From the NCBI GenBank assembly GCA_001642945.1, contig LGRT01000010.1, positions 35,129-99,128 of the forward strand: DNA of 64,000 bases, read 5' to 3'. This DNA comes from Rhodobacteraceae bacterium SB2 (lineage in GTDB: Bacteria; Pseudomonadota; Alphaproteobacteria; Rhodobacterales; Rhodobacteraceae). A model generated the notes under the pieces. It did not search any database. It saw only the letters and a list, made by a program, of their open reading frames with translations, and had not been told where the DNA came from. This document shows, in pieces, positions 46,927-57,788 of this stretch; position 1 is the stretch's first letter, and every line of letters begins with the position of its first letter. Made by a program: the position numbers and the translations under genes.

Positions 46927-47470
46927 GGCGGTTATCCTTGCTCCTTCGGCCGTGCTCGTTGCCAATCTAGGCATTATTCCCGGTTAAGCCAAGCTGAGTG
47001 TGCATTTTACCTCTGCGGCAAACCGATCCTAGATCTGCTTTGTTCCGCCGCATCTGGGCCTAGGGGTTTCGGTTTGTTCTCACCGCAGAATATCGGATAT
47101 GCCGCAATTATTTTTTGCGTGATGAAACGGATTTTTATCGCTCGCTGCTTCGCGCTATTTTCGCCTTTTGGTTCAATTTATCGAAGCGAAGTGGCTGAAA
47201 ACCTTATTTTCAGCGCTGTTACCGCTTTCAAAAGGAAGTTTTTAGACGGCTTAGCGCAGAAAAGCGCATTTTAGGGTAGACGTCAGGAAAACAGTCGGTA
47301 AACCAACGGCATCGCTTTCACGTGTTTCTGCTTCGGCTACTGGACGGTGCTTTTTGGGGCGCTACGTTTGGCTAGCCAGCCCAAATGCTTTTTGGGTTCA
47401 CCGTGAAGGGCGCATCCTATGCTCGAAATATCTTCGAGCTTCAAAATAAAGAGTTAGAGGAGTGTGAGAC
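46927..47470. other. Long intergenic region upstream of pntA
   Basis: About 540 bases with no convincing gene. A 50-residue frame at 47122-47274 lacks motifs and a good ribosome-binding site. A perfect 8-bp hairpin (GCTGAAAA 47194-47201, TTTTCAGC 47207-47214) is present but has no T-run. The region probably holds the pntAB promoter and perhaps an untranslated leader. Confidence 0.5.
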
Positions 47471-49042
47471 GTGAAAATCGGAACACCCAAAGAGGTAAGC
47501 GCGGGCGAGGCCCGTGTAGCAATGACACCAGACAGCGCTTTGCAATTGCAAAAGCTTGGCTATGAATGCGTTGTTGAAAGCGGCGCCGGAGTGGCGGCGG
47601 GTTTTGCGGATGCGCTGTATCGAGAGGCCGGCGTTGAGGTGGTAAAAACGGCCGCAGCTTTATGGAAAGCCGCAGATATTATCACCAAAGTGCGCCCACC
47701 CAATGCAACCGAAGCGAAACGCTTGACCGATGAGAAGCTTTTGATTTCGTTTTTCTATCCGGCGCAAAATACCGAGCAGATGGAATTACTAGCAGGCAAA
47801 GGTGCCAGCGTAATTGCGATGGATATGGTGCCGCGTATCAGCCGGGCGCAAAAGATGGATGCGCTCAGCTCGATGGCGAATATCGCAGGATATCGCGCTG
47901 TGATCGAAGCGGGCAATAATTTTGGGCGCTTTTTTACGGGACAGATCACGGCTGCAGGCAAAGTTCCGCCGGCGAAAGTGCTGGTGGTTGGGGCCGGAGT
48001 GGCCGGACTTGCTGCCATTGGCACAGCAACATCATTGGGCGCGATAACCTACGCGTTTGACGTGCGCCCCGAAGTGGCAGAGCAGATCGAATCCATGGGT
48101 GCGGAATTTGTGTATCTTGATTTTGAAGAAGCTCAACAAGATGGTGCAGCGACGGGGGGCTATGCTGCGCCGTCAAGCCCAGAGTTTCGCGAAAAGCAGC
48201 TGGCTAAGTTTCGTGAATTGGCTCCGGATGTGGATATTGTGATCACCACCGCTTTAATTCCGGGGCGCGATGCGCCAAAATTATGGCTTGCTGATATGGT
48301 CGCTGCCATGAAACCGGGCTCTGTTGTGGTTGATCTGGCCGCTGAACGCGGTGGCAATTGTGATTTAACCGTCCCAGACGAAAAAATAGTGAGCGAGAAC
48401 GGCGTAACGGTTGTGGGATATTCAGATTTCCCAAGCCGGATGGCGGCGCAATCTTCAACGCTTTATGCAACGAATATCCGCCATATGATGACGGATCTGA
48501 CGCCGGAAAAAGACGGGCAGGTTAATCATAATATGGAAGATGACGTGATCCGTGGTGCCACGGTTGCGCATGAGGGCGCGGTAACGTTCCCACCGCCACC
48601 GCCAAAAGTGCAGGCGATCGCAGCAAAGCCAAAAGAAACGGTTCCGGAAAAAACACCCGAAGAACGCCGCGCCGAAGAGGCGGCTGCCTTTCAGCAGCAG
48701 ACGAAGAACCAAGTCACTTTATTGGCTGTTGGTGGCGCATTGATGCTGCTTGTCGGGGCCTATGCACCGGCCAGTTTCATGCAGCATTTTATCGTGTTTG
48801 TGCTTTCAGTATTTGTGGGCTTTCAGGTAATTTGGAATGTCAGCCATTCGCTGCACACGCCGTTGATGGCGGTGACCAATGCCATTTCGTCGATTATTAT
48901 TCTGGGGGCGGTGCTACAGATTGGGTCTGGCAGTTTCTTGGTTATCCTCTTGGCTGCGATTTCGGTATTCTTTGCCGGAATTAATATCTTTGGCGGCTTT
49001 CTTGTAACACGGCGCATGCTTGCCATGTTCCAGAAATCTTAA
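47471..49042 (+). CDS. pntA: NAD(P) transhydrogenase alpha subunit
   Basis: Subunit alpha of the proton-pumping transhydrogenase, which uses the proton gradient to make NADPH from NADH. The N-terminal dI domain has [20 protein letters not shown], the RQD-loop-type region, and the NAD Rossmann motif [18 protein letters not shown] proline-rich linker at about residue 375-400 leads to three to four C-terminal helices. At 523 residues it is the fused form, whereas several alphaproteobacteria split it into two genes. The start codon is a GTG or ATG at 47471 following GAGGAGTGTGA. pntB follows 13 bases downstream. Confidence 0.96.
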   Translation: MKIGTPKEVSAGEARVAMTPDSALQLQKLGYECVVESGAGVAAGFADALYREAGVEVVKTAAALWKAADIITKVRPPNATEAKRLTDEKLLISFFYPAQNTEQMELLAGKGASVIAMDMVPRISRAQKMDALSSMANIAGYRAVIEAGNNFGRFFTGQITAAGKVPPAKVLVVGAGVAGLAAIGTATSLGAITYAFDVRPEVAEQIESMGAEFVYLDFEEAQQDGAATGGYAAPSSPEFREKQLAKFRELAPDVDIVITTALIPGRDAPKLWLADMVAAMKPGSVVVDLAAERGGNCDLTVPDEKIVSENGVTVVGYSDFPSRMAAQSSTLYATNIRHMMTDLTPEKDGQVNHNMEDDVIRGATVAHEGAVTFPPPPPKVQAIAAKPKETVPEKTPEERRAEEAAAFQQQTKNQVTLLAVGGALMLLVGAYAPASFMQHFIVFVLSVFVGFQVIWNVSHSLHTPLMAVTNAISSIIILGAVLQIGSGSFLVILLAAISVFFAGINIFGGFLVTRRMLAMFQKS

Positions 49043-49055
49043 GGAGGTCGTGATT

Positions 49056-50489
49056 ATGGAATTGGGTTTTACGACTGCCGCTTACGTTGTTGCGGCTGTG
49101 CTTTTCATTCTGTCACTTGGCGGTCTATCTGGGCAGGAAAGCGCTAAGCGCGCCGTTTGGTATGGGATCGTGGGGATGGGCCTTGCCGTCCTTGCCACGT
49201 TGATTGGCCCAGGCGCTGGGCTTTGGTGGCTGTCTGCACTGTTGATCGCTGCGGGCGGTTTGATCGGGTATCAACTGGCGTCAAAAGTTGAAATGACGCA
49301 GATGCCCGAGCTGGTGGCTGGGATGCATGCTCTGGTTGGGCTTGCGGCCGTATTCGTGGGCTTTAACGCGCATTTCGAGCTGGTCAACGTAATGGCGATG
49401 GATGACGCTGCTAAAAAAACGCTTGATGGCTTCGCGGCGCTGCTGGCGAAGAAATCAGGCGTTGAAATCAATATCTTGCGCGTTGAAGCGTCTTTAGGGA
49501 TCTGGATCGGGGCTGTGACCTTCACCGGATCGGTGATTGCTTATGGAAAATTAGCTGGCAAAGTGACCTCGGCGGCGACCAAACTTCCCGGCGGCCATGC
49601 GCTGAATGCCAGCGCTGCCTTGGCCTCGGTGATTTGTTTGATTTGGTATCTAAATTCCGGCGAGTTGCTGCCGCTTTTGATCCTAACGCTGATGGCGCTG
49701 TTTATCGGCTATCATTTGATCATGGGGATTGGCGGCGCGGATATGCCCGTGGTGGTGTCGATGCTGAATTCCTATTCGGGTTGGGCGGCTGCAGCGATCG
49801 GGTTTAGCCTTGGCAATGATTTGCTAATCGTGGTCGGGGCACTGGTCGGCTCATCCGGCGCAATCCTGTCTTATATCATGTGTAAGGCGATGAACCGTTC
49901 ATTCGTTAGCGTTATTTTGGGCGGCTTTGGTGGTACATCTGGTCCCCAGATGGAAGTCGAGGGTGAGCAAGTGGCGATCGAGGCAGATGGTGTAGCCGCT
50001 GCTTTGGAAGAGGCCGATAGCGTTATTATCATTCCAGGTTACGGGATGGCTGTTGCGCAAGCCCAACAGGCGGTGAGCGAGCTGACAAAACGGTTGATTG
50101 CCAAAGGCAAAACGGTGCGGTTCGCGATTCACCCCGTTGCTGGGCGGCTTCCTGGTCATATGAATGTTTTGCTCGCCGAGGCCAAAGTGCCCTATGATAT
50201 CGTTTTGGAAATGGATGAGATTAACGAAGATTTTCCGGAAACAGATGTGTCTATTGTGATTGGTTCAAATGATATTGTGAACCCAGCGGCGCAAGATGAC
50301 CCGAACAGCCCGATTGCCGGTATGCCGGTGCTGGAATGTTGGAAGTCAAAGCAGGTTTTCGTGTCTAAGCGTGGCCAGGGTACGGGCTATTCGGGCATTG
50401 AAAATCCGCTTTTCTTTAAAGAAAATACGCGGATGTTCTATGGCGATGCAAAAGCGTCTCTTGATAAACTTCTTGGGATGATCGATTAA
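49056..50489 (+). CDS. pntB: NAD(P) transhydrogenase beta subunit
   Basis: Subunit beta of transhydrogenase: about nine transmembrane helices for proton passage, then the NADP-binding dIII domain. Visible are the start [39 protein letters not shown], and in d[39 protein letters not shown] and [23 protein letters not shown] 49056 follows AAGGAGGTCGTGATT, a very strong site. The 477 residues match the family. A strong terminator follows 26 bases after the stop codon. Confidence 0.97.
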   Translation: MELGFTTAAYVVAAVLFILSLGGLSGQESAKRAVWYGIVGMGLAVLATLIGPGAGLWWLSALLIAAGGLIGYQLASKVEMTQMPELVAGMHALVGLAAVFVGFNAHFELVNVMAMDDAAKKTLDGFAALLAKKSGVEINILRVEASLGIWIGAVTFTGSVIAYGKLAGKVTSAATKLPGGHALNASAALASVICLIWYLNSGELLPLLILTLMALFIGYHLIMGIGGADMPVVVSMLNSYSGWAAAAIGFSLGNDLLIVVGALVGSSGAILSYIMCKAMNRSFVSVILGGFGGTSGPQMEVEGEQVAIEADGVAAALEEADSVIIIPGYGMAVAQAQQAVSELTKRLIAKGKTVRFAIHPVAGRLPGHMNVLLAEAKVPYDIVLEMDEINEDFPETDVSIVIGSNDIVNPAAQDDPNSPIAGMPVLECWKSKQVFVSKRGQGTGYSGIENPLFFKENTRMFYGDAKASLDKLLGMID

Positions 50490-50515
50490 CCCGTCTGGGC
50501 AGTGATTTTGCAAAA

Positions 50516-50548
50516 GGCCCCTGCCACAGGTGCAGGGGCCTTTTTTTT
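50516..50548 (+). terminator. Intrinsic terminator after pntAB
   Basis: GGCCCCTGC (50516-50524) pairs perfectly with GCAGGGGCC (50532-50540) around a 7-base loop and is followed by eight T residues (50541-50548). Confidence 0.93.
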
Positions 50549-50660
50549 GTTCGATGCCTGCGTTCACCAAGGCGCTTTGAGGTCGCTGTAGGCTTTGCCT
50601 TCTTTGAAAACTGATATACATCCCGCCTACAGCACCGTTTCATCTATCCATGAGGGCCGC

Positions 50661-51941
50661 ATGTCTGCTATCCAAGATCACCCGTTGCGTTATGAGCTGG
50701 CCAATGAACTGCACGCGCGTCCGTTTCCATCTTTAGACGCGCCGGGTCGTGTGGCCTATCTTGCCTTCACGCAAAATACTGAGGGCGGGGACCACAGCCG
50801 CTTAAACGCCCGCGACCAATTGATCGCGTTGTTAGACCGCTTTGGTGAAACCCATCCGCAACCCGATGCAACGCATTATTTTGGCGCTTTGGGCCGGCAT
50901 CAGCTTAAATGGGAGCAACATACTGAATTTGTCACCTATAGCTTGTTTAGCACCGGCGGTGCCGAGCGCCCGTTTGATCCGGCCGAATTTGAAGCTTTCC
51001 CCGAGGACTGGCTGCAATCGGTAACTGCCGAACGCATCACGTCGATCAATTTACGTGTTGAAACGCGGATTTCAGATGATGAGATCAGCCAATCACTAGC
51101 CGAGTGGTTTGTGCCCGAAAGCCTAACGGTCAGCGAAGTTTTGGATAAATCGGCCGTGGTGGCGGGTGATTTTCGTGTAGATGCATCGGGCCATCAGCGT
51201 TTTGCGTTATTTGTCGCAGCCGAAACGGGGCCCAGGCGCATAGGCCGCGTTATCCAGCGGATTTGCGAGATCGAAACCTATAAAAGCATGTCGATGTTGG
51301 GGTTCTCAACGGCGCGCAGCATATCGCCGCGCATGGCGCAGATTGATGCAGAGCTCAGCGAATTGATGGCTGATATGACTCAGGCACAAAAATCCCCCGA
51401 ACGCACATTGGACGCGTTGTTGAAAATTTCCGCTGAATTGGAAAACTTATCAGCGCAAGTTGCGTTTCGCTTTGGCGCCACGGGCGCTTATGAGGCGATT
51501 GTCAATCAACGTATCCAAGTGTTGCGCGAAGAGCGCTTTACGGGCCGGCAGACGTTTGGCGAATTTATGATGCGGCGATATGATCCGGCGATGCGCACGG
51601 TTAAAGCCTCTGAGCGGCGACTGTCAGCGATGGCGGATCGCGCGATGCGGGCGGGGAATTTATTGCGGACCCGCGTAGATGTTGAACGGTCTGCTCAAAA
51701 CCAATCGCTCTTGGAAAGTATGAATGCGCGCGCCGATCTTCAGTTGCGTTTGCAAAAAACGGTTGAGGGTTTATCGGTGGTGGCGATCAGCTATTATGCC
51801 GTGTCTTTGGCCGGATATTTGATGTCACCCTTAGCAAGCCCACTTGCGATCAGCGCAAATTCGTTGAAGGCCACCGTCACGCTGCCGGTGGTGCTGCTGG
51901 TTTGGTGGGCCATTCGGCGCATCCGCAAGCGCATTGAGTAG
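50661..51941 (+). CDS. DUF3422 family membrane protein
   Basis: A 426-residue protein of the DUF3422 family, common in alphaproteobacteria. The start block HPLRYELANELHARPF is highly typical, as are FVTYSLFS and the run of charged helices in the second half (SAERTLDALLK-like and RIQVLREERFTGRQTFGEF). Two hydrophobic segments near the C-terminus (about 375-395 and 405-420) suggest anchoring in the inner membrane with most of the protein in the cytoplasm. ATG 50661 follows GAGGGCCGC; the upstream in-frame start at 50595 is unlikely. Function is unknown. Confidence 0.88.
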   Translation: MSAIQDHPLRYELANELHARPFPSLDAPGRVAYLAFTQNTEGGDHSRLNARDQLIALLDRFGETHPQPDATHYFGALGRHQLKWEQHTEFVTYSLFSTGGAERPFDPAEFEAFPEDWLQSVTAERITSINLRVETRISDDEISQSLAEWFVPESLTVSEVLDKSAVVAGDFRVDASGHQRFALFVAAETGPRRIGRVIQRICEIETYKSMSMLGFSTARSISPRMAQIDAELSELMADMTQAQKSPERTLDALLKISAELENLSAQVAFRFGATGAYEAIVNQRIQVLREERFTGRQTFGEFMMRRYDPAMRTVKASERRLSAMADRAMRAGNLLRTRVDVERSAQNQSLLESMNARADLQLRLQKTVEGLSVVAISYYAVSLAGYLMSPLASPLAISANSLKATVTLPVVLLVWWAIRRIRKRIE

Positions 51942-51975
51942 CTAAGCTAGTTGGCATTTTTTAACTGTGAGAGGC

Positions 51976-51997
51976 TTGCCCCTGTGATAAGGGGCAG
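51976..51997. terminator. Hairpin between convergent genes
   Basis: GCCCCT (51978-51983) and AGGGGC (51990-51995) form a 6-bp stem, extendable by a wobble pair and more. It sits between convergent DUF3422 and ABC permease genes. No T-run lies directly beside it, so it is a weak terminator candidate for either strand. Confidence 0.4.
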
Positions 51998-52005
51998 GGA
52001 TGCAG

Positions 52006-52917
52006 TTATCTTTCACGGCTTCTGGGATCTAATGCATCGCGCAAGCCATCGCCCAGGTAATTGACGCTCAAAACGGTTAGCGAGATCGCCAAGCCGGGCC
52101 ATATTGCGCGGCCGGGATAAAGCTGTAGATATTCGACTCCATCGTTCAAAAGGCGGCCCCATGTGGGGAAATCGGGGGGAAACCCTAGTCCAAGAAAAGA
52201 AAGCGCGCTTTCGGTGATGATCGCGTTGGCGATGCCCAGCGTGGCAGATACCATTATTGGTGAAAAAACATTCGGCAGAATATGGCGCAGAATCAAGGCG
52301 GCATCGCCCAACCCAACCGAGCGCGCGGCCAAAATAAATTCGCGCTCTTTGATGGCCAACACATCGGCCCGGACAATGCGCGCGGTTGGCATCCAACTGG
52401 TTATACCGATCGCAAAAACGATCAAAATAAACATGCCACGTTCCGGCCCAAAGCTTTGGCTCAGCAGATCGCGAAACAGCAGCATCATAACCAGCAATAA
52501 GGGCAGCAATGGCAGCGAGAGAAACATATCGGTCATGCGCATCAATAGCCCATCAAGCCGTTTGTAAAACCCTGCCAAAACGCCAATTAAACTGCCCAAA
52601 AAGAGGGATAAAATCATGGCGGTTAAGCCCACAGAAATAGATGTCTGCCCCCCCGCAATCAGCCGCGCGAACGTATCACGGCCCAATTGGTCTGTGCCCA
52701 ATGGATGCGCCCAGCTGGCACCTTGATTGCGCGCGCGAATATCGATCGTATTGGCTTCAAGATGCCAAAATAATGGCCCAAGCATAACGAGTGCAACGAT
52801 TAAGATGAATAAGACGCCGCCGAACAACGCGCCTTTATGATGCCTAAACTGCGCCCAGATATCGGCCCATTTGCCATGGGATTGGGTGAAGGCTGTTTGC
52901 TCTATGGGCTCAGTCAT
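52006..52917 (-). CDS. Dipeptide/oligopeptide ABC transporter permease, DppC/OppC type
   Basis: An inner-membrane permease of 303 residues with an N-terminal helix (GALFGGVLFILIVALVMLG) and the BPD transporter block. The signature LGTDQLGRDTFARLIAGGQTSISVG is characteristic of the OppC side, and the EAA loop reads AARSVGLGDAALILRHILPN. Its ATG overlaps the end of the DppB-type gene by eight bases. It probably forms the heterodimeric channel with that protein, driven by the fused ATPase encoded divergently. Confidence 0.93.
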   Translation of the reverse strand: MTEPIEQTAFTQSHGKWADIWAQFRHHKGALFGGVLFILIVALVMLGPLFWHLEANTIDIRARNQGASWAHPLGTDQLGRDTFARLIAGGQTSISVGLTAMILSLFLGSLIGVLAGFYKRLDGLLMRMTDMFLSLPLLPLLLVMMLLFRDLLSQSFGPERGMFILIVFAIGITSWMPTARIVRADVLAIKEREFILAARSVGLGDAALILRHILPNVFSPIMVSATLGIANAIITESALSFLGLGFPPDFPTWGRLLNDGVEYLQLYPGRAIWPGLAISLTVLSVNYLGDGLRDALDPRSRER

Positions 52918-53917
52918 AGCGAATCCTCGGGTCTAAAACCCCGTAAATCAAGTCTGCAAGCAGATTGAAAAAAATGATTAGAATGGTGAAAATAAACACC
53001 AGCGTCTGCACGGTTGGAAGATCATTGGCGTAAATCGCAAGAATAAGCTGTTGGCCGATTCCGTTCACTTTAAAGACCTGTTCGGTGATAATCGCACCGC
53101 CGAAAATTGAGGGCACGTTCAAAGCGATCACCGTAACGACCGGGATCATTGAATTACGCAGCACATGCACCATCACCACGGTCCATTCATTCAAGCCTTT
53201 CGCCCGTGCGGTGCGTACATAATCTTGATTTAAGTTATCCAGAACTGAGGCCCGCATAAAGCGGCTGAGCTGGGCTGTTGTTTGCAAGGCCAGCACCATA
53301 ACTGGCAAGACCATTTGTTTAAGCTGAATAATAAAGCTGTCCCAACTGACCACCTCATGCAACGTGTTATAGGTAGAGGGCAACCAGCCCAATTGCACGG
53401 CGAATAAAACGATCACCGCGACGCCGCTGAAAAATGGCGGAACTGAATAACCGATCATCGCTACGAAAGTACCAACTTGATCAAAAACGGAATATTGGCG
53501 ATAGGCAGAATAAATGCCGATTGGCAGCGCGATCAAAATACCCACCAGATAGGCCATACCTACCACCCAAAGCGTTTGCGGAAGCCGCTGAACCACCACA
53601 TCCATTACGGGGCTGCGGGTTTGCCAGCTGATGACGCGTAGATCGTCTTTTGAAAATTGTGTGTTGAACAGATGGTCGATGAGCACTTGCGGTTCAATCC
53701 AGAAAAATTGCACCAACCACTTGAAATATTGAACATGCAGAGGTTGCCCCAAGCCAAGCGCTTCGCGCATTTTCTGTTTCACTTCTGGGGGAACCGTTAA
53801 GGGCACCTGCGCCATCGGGTCATTGGGCGCCAAGTTCAGCAACAAAAATACGATGAGCGAAATGAATAAAAGCGTCGGTATGGCGATTGCCAGCCGCCGC
53901 ATCGCAAAAGTAAACAT
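52910..53917 (-). CDS. Dipeptide/oligopeptide ABC transporter permease, DppB/OppB type
   Basis: A 335-residue permease starting MFTFAMRRLAIAIPTLLFISLIVF, the usual DppB N-terminal helix, then LNLAPNDPMAQVPLTVPPEV, and the core with FMRASVLDNLNQDYVRTARAKGLNEWTVV, which includes the EAA-type loop. About six helices are seen. It follows the substrate-binding protein gene by 75 bases and overlaps the DppC-type gene, giving a standard SBP-B-C order. Confidence 0.93.
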   Translation of the reverse strand: MFTFAMRRLAIAIPTLLFISLIVFLLLNLAPNDPMAQVPLTVPPEVKQKMREALGLGQPLHVQYFKWLVQFFWIEPQVLIDHLFNTQFSKDDLRVISWQTRSPVMDVVVQRLPQTLWVVGMAYLVGILIALPIGIYSAYRQYSVFDQVGTFVAMIGYSVPPFFSGVAVIVLFAVQLGWLPSTYNTLHEVVSWDSFIIQLKQMVLPVMVLALQTTAQLSRFMRASVLDNLNQDYVRTARAKGLNEWTVVMVHVLRNSMIPVVTVIALNVPSIFGGAIITEQVFKVNGIGQQLILAIYANDLPTVQTLVFIFTILIIFFNLLADLIYGVLDPRIRYD

Positions 53918-53991
53918 TTAAAAACCTTTTACTTCGGTAAATTATACCGTGATCTGCGCCGCGATGACCGCGGCGCAGACCTTTGCTGCTA

Positions 53992-55692
53992 TTACTTAAT
54001 GCGATACCAATCGGCAATATTCCAAAGCTCGGAATCCCAGGTGTTCAGGATCACCCCACCTAAAGAATTAGCATGTGCAGACACGCGGCCACGATGGACC
54101 AAGGGCACGATCGTATAGCTGTCTTTGGTGAGCATATTGTTCAATGCGATACCGATTTCTCCGCGCCGGGCTAAATCACCGGTTTTGGTCAATTCGGCGT
54201 AAAGCGCGTCATAGGCTGGATCGCAAAAGCGGTTGATATTCTCACCTTGCCATTGCGATTCTGGGCGTGGCTCTGTGCCACACAGATATTGCGCCAGATA
54301 GGATTGTGGGTCTGTGCCGCTAAAGGTATTCGCGTACATTTCCACATCCGCATAGAATTTCTGGAACGTATCCGGTGAGCCGGGGTCGCCGCCGAAAAAC
54401 ACCGAGGCATTCAAATTGCGCAATTCGGTTTCCACGCCGATTTGGCCCCACCATTCTTTGATTAAGGCTTGGAAATCTTGGCGCACCGCATTGGTTGAGG
54501 TTTGATAGAGAATGGATAAACGCATGCCGTCTTTGCTGCGGATCCCGTCGCCACCTGTAACCCAACCGCTTGCATCAAGCAGCGTATTGGCGCCTGCGAT
54601 ATCTTGTGCCACGCAATAATCATTTTTGGCTGCATATAAATCCGGCGCGGGCACCAGATCACAGGTTACTTTGCCGGCCTTGCCATAACCGATTTCTACC
54701 AATAAGGGGCGGTCAATCGCCATGGAAAGGGCTTTGCGTACGTTGATATCTGATAAAAACGGATGTGGCGCTTTGCGGGTAGAGCGCGTATCGGCATCCA
54801 GCTCGGGCGAAGGATCGGTAAGGTTCATCTCGATCCGTTCGACCAAAGGTCCAAAACCAGCAATCGCTTTGCCTTTACCGGCGCTTTCCATATTCGCGAT
54901 CACTTCGGGCGCCAGTTGCAGGTTCCAAGCGTAATCAAATTCGCCGGTTTCCAGCACGGAGCGTCCGGCGGAGCTGGCATCTCCGCCACCCTTAAATGTA
55001 ACGGTCGCAAAGGCTGGCTTTGCGGGATCACGATAGTGATCATTTGCCTTCATTTGAATCACATCATTGGGTCGAAAATCGGTTACAACAAAGGGCCCGG
55101 TGCCAATGGGGTAGAAATTTTGATCGGTGCATTCGGGGGCTTTGGCGCCCATACAATTTTCAAATTGGGCTTTTTGAATGATCGGGGCGGTATAGCCCAT
55201 AAAAGGCCCGTAAGGGTTAGGTTTTGGCGCGTCAAAATTTACCGTGACCGTAAGGTCATCTACAATATCTACGCTGGAAACCCCCGCAAAATAGGATAAC
55301 GAGGCGCAGCCCATATCTGGGTGCAAGCAATAATCAGCTGAAAACTTAACATCTTCGGAGGTCACAGCGCTGCCATCAGACCATAACAGCCCAGGTTTCA
55401 GCTTCCACGTGATCGAGGTTAGATCGGCGCTGACACCGCCATTGCCAACCGTCGGAATTTCTTCGGCGAGATAGGCTACCAAAGCGCCCGTATTGTCATA
55501 GCGGCCTAAAGGTTCAACGACCAATGAAGAGGATTCCAAATCTTTTGTGCCGCCGGTCAGGTAGGGGTTTAAGATCGAGGGGGCTTGCCAATAAATTATG
55601 CTGACATTTCCATCGCCTCCGCGATCAGCAAAGCTTGGCGAAGACAGTCCAAGCGCCGACAAGGCCAGTATTACCAGTGAATGTGTTTGCAT
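53992..55692 (-). CDS. Peptide ABC transporter substrate-binding protein (family 5)
   Basis: A periplasmic solute-binding protein of 566 residues. The signal peptide is MQTHSLVILALSALGLSSPSFA. The family-5 pattern is visible as the start of the mature protein (GGDGNVSIIYWQAPSILNPYL), the WKLKPGLLWSDGSAVTSEDVKFS block and the FLSDINVRKALSMAIDRPLLVEIGYG block. ATG 55692 follows AAGGAATAGTAAA, a strong site, while the longer frame upstream is not supported. Ligands of the family include di- and oligopeptides, nickel and opines. The neighbouring deacylases suggest N-acylated amino acids or peptides. Confidence 0.92.
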   Translation of the reverse strand: MQTHSLVILALSALGLSSPSFADRGGDGNVSIIYWQAPSILNPYLTGGTKDLESSSLVVEPLGRYDNTGALVAYLAEEIPTVGNGGVSADLTSITWKLKPGLLWSDGSAVTSEDVKFSADYCLHPDMGCASLSYFAGVSSVDIVDDLTVTVNFDAPKPNPYGPFMGYTAPIIQKAQFENCMGAKAPECTDQNFYPIGTGPFVVTDFRPNDVIQMKANDHYRDPAKPAFATVTFKGGGDASSAGRSVLETGEFDYAWNLQLAPEVIANMESAGKGKAIAGFGPLVERIEMNLTDPSPELDADTRSTRKAPHPFLSDINVRKALSMAIDRPLLVEIGYGKAGKVTCDLVPAPDLYAAKNDYCVAQDIAGANTLLDASGWVTGGDGIRSKDGMRLSILYQTSTNAVRQDFQALIKEWWGQIGVETELRNLNASVFFGGDPGSPDTFQKFYADVEMYANTFSGTDPQSYLAQYLCGTEPRPESQWQGENINRFCDPAYDALYAELTKTGDLARRGEIGIALNNMLTKDSYTIVPLVHRGRVSAHANSLGGVILNTWDSELWNIADWYRIK

Positions 55693-55899
55693 TTTACTAT
55701 TCCTTAATGGTTGGTGGGGAGCAACATTCCCTTCTCTTACTTCACATAGAAACGCAGCGGCGTTTACGCGTCGCGCATTCGCTCTACTCAAATAAAAGAC
55801 CCAAATGGTATTGGTCATTGGGTTTCGTATGAGCATGGAAACATAGTTTTCGCGAAAAGCAATGTTTTTTAGAAATTTGACCGGTTTATTATGATTGAT

Positions 55900-55923
55900 T
55901 TGACAAGCGGCAAAGGGTGCCGC
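55900..55923 (+). promoter_or_regulatory. TTGACA box with adjacent inverted repeat in the divergent ABC promoter region
   Basis: A perfect -35-like TTGACA (55900-55905) is followed at once by GCGGCA-AAGGG-TGCCGC (55907-55923), a perfect 6-bp inverted repeat. This lies between the divergent substrate-binding protein and ATPase genes, where a repressor site is expected. No regulator gene is adjacent. Confidence 0.4.
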
Positions 55924-55955
55924 TAGCGTGGACCAGCCGTAAAAGAGTGTTTTTA

Positions 55956-57785
55956 ATGTTAGATGATGCCGTGCAGCCGATTGCTGAGTTTCAGAACTTA
56001 AGGGTGACTTTTCAGACCAAAGCTGGCGAAGTTATTGGGGTTGAGGACCTATCTTTTCAAATCAATCCAGGCGAAACCGTCTGCGTGGTTGGAGAATCCG
56101 GCTCAGGAAAATCAGTTTCCGCGCTCTCTATGATGCGGTTGGTGGAATTTGGAGGCGGAGCGCTTGCTGGCGGCCAATTGCGGCTGAGGCCTGAAAAAGG
56201 CGGGCAGCTCGATGTGGTGAACGCTCAGCCTGCCACAATGCGCAAAGTGCGCGGCAACGATATAGGCATGATTTTTCAAGAGCCAATGACGGCGCTTAAC
56301 CCTGTGTTCACGATTGAGCGGCAATTGGTGGAAGGGTTGAAGCTGCATCTTCAGTTGGGGCAGGGGGCTGCCCGCGCGCGCGCGCTCGAGTTGATGAAGC
56401 AAGTGCGTATTCCCGAACCCGAGCGGCGCTTGAAACAATATCCGCATGAACTTTCTGGTGGAATGCGCCAGCGCGTGGTGATTGCCATGGCGCTTGCCTG
56501 CAGGCCCCGCTTGTTGATTGCGGATGAACCGACAACGGCGCTGGATGTTACCATTCAAGCAGAGATTTTATCGCTGATTGATCGACTGAAGCAGGAAACC
56601 GGTGCGGCGGTTATGTTTATCACGCATGATATGGCGGTGGTTGCCCAGATGGCGGACCGGGTCGTGGTGATGTATCGTGGGCGCAAAGTGGAAGAAGGTC
56701 CGGTTGACCAAATTTTTCAAGCGCCCCAGCATGAATATACCAAAGCGCTGCTTGCAGCGGTGCCAAGATTGGGCGATATGCGCGGCACATCTTATCCGCA
56801 GCCGCTGCCGCTTTTGGGTGCGAAAGCGCAAGCGGTGGAGCCAATTATTGGCAGCGATGCACCTCTGTTAAAAGTGAAAAATTTGGTGACGCGGTTCGAT
56901 GTGTCGGGTGGATTTTTTCGCCGCACGGTGGCGAGGGTTCACGCCGTAGAAGATGTTTCATTCACGCTTCAAAAGGGTCGTACCTTATCTTTGGTAGGCG
57001 AATCAGGGTGCGGCAAATCAACCGTTGGGCGTTCTTTGTTGCGCTTGGTTGAGCCACATTCCGGGGAAGTTGAGATTGATGGTGAGATTTTAGGCGATAT
57101 GAGCGCTGCCGATTTGCGCCGCGCGCGCGCCAAAATGCAAATGGTGTTTCAGGATCCCTTTGCCTCGCTCAATCCGCAAATGACGCTGATGGCGCAGGTT
57201 GCAGAGCCTTTGCGCAGTTTTGGCACGCATAAAGGAGCGGCGCTTCAAAACCGGGTGTCCGAGCTGTTCGATCAGGTTGAATTGCCCCGCAGCTTTTTAG
57301 GACGGTATCCGCATGAGCTATCCGGGGGGCAACGTCAACGCGTGGCGATTGCCCGCGCCTTAGCGTTGAATCCACAGCTGATTGTGGCGGATGAAGCCGT
57401 CAGTGCGCTGGATGTGTCTGTGCAAGCGCAGGTTTTAAACCTGATGATGGGGCTGCAGGCTAATCTGGGCCTTTCGTTTCTATTCATTAGCCATGATATG
57501 GCGGTTGTTGAACGGGTAAGCCATGATGTGGCGGTGATGTATTTGGGGCGCATTGTTGAAATCGGACCGCGCCAAAAAGTATTTGAAACCCCGCAACACC
57601 CTTACACGAAAGCCTTGATGAAAGCGGTTCCGATCGCAGATCCTGCTAAAAAACAACTGGATCGTGATTTGCAATTCAAGGCGATTCCCTCGCCTATTCA
57701 TGCCTTAGACTACATCCCTGAACCCTCAGTTTACACAGAAATCACGCGCGATCATTTCGTGCTGCAAACCCATTGTGGATATTAA
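55956..57785 (+). CDS. Fused dipeptide ABC transporter ATP-binding protein (DppD-DppF)
   Basis: A 609-residue protein with two ABC ATPase domains in tandem. Domain 1 has Walker A GESGSGKS, signature LSGGMRQRV and Walker [13 protein letters not shown]. Domain 2 has Walker A GESGCGKS, signature LSGGQRQRV and [12 protein letters not shown]. Each is followed by the OppD/F C-terminal extension ([14 protein letters not shown] and [14 protein letters not shown]). Fusions of this type power dipeptide-like importers with the two permeases, encoded leftward here. ATG 55956 is chosen over a GTG at 55917 because homology starts there. The M20 genes follow within four bases. Confidence 0.95.
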   Translation: MLDDAVQPIAEFQNLRVTFQTKAGEVIGVEDLSFQINPGETVCVVGESGSGKSVSALSMMRLVEFGGGALAGGQLRLRPEKGGQLDVVNAQPATMRKVRGNDIGMIFQEPMTALNPVFTIERQLVEGLKLHLQLGQGAARARALELMKQVRIPEPERRLKQYPHELSGGMRQRVVIAMALACRPRLLIADEPTTALDVTIQAEILSLIDRLKQETGAAVMFITHDMAVVAQMADRVVVMYRGRKVEEGPVDQIFQAPQHEYTKALLAAVPRLGDMRGTSYPQPLPLLGAKAQAVEPIIGSDAPLLKVKNLVTRFDVSGGFFRRTVARVHAVEDVSFTLQKGRTLSLVGESGCGKSTVGRSLLRLVEPHSGEVEIDGEILGDMSAADLRRARAKMQMVFQDPFASLNPQMTLMAQVAEPLRSFGTHKGAALQNRVSELFDQVELPRSFLGRYPHELSGGQRQRVAIARALALNPQLIVADEAVSALDVSVQAQVLNLMMGLQANLGLSFLFISHDMAVVERVSHDVAVMYLGRIVEIGPRQKVFETPQHPYTKALMKAVPIADPAKKQLDRDLQFKAIPSPIHALDYIPEPSVYTEITRDHFVLQTHCGY

Positions 57786-57788
57786 AAA

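Noticed and set aside
47194..47214. 8-bp hairpin GCTGAAAA/TTTTCAGC as terminator
   Set aside because: No T-run follows, and no gene ends just before it.
47122..47274. A 50-codon frame upstream of pntA
   Set aside because: No Shine-Dalgarno sequence, no motif and overlapping alternative frames.
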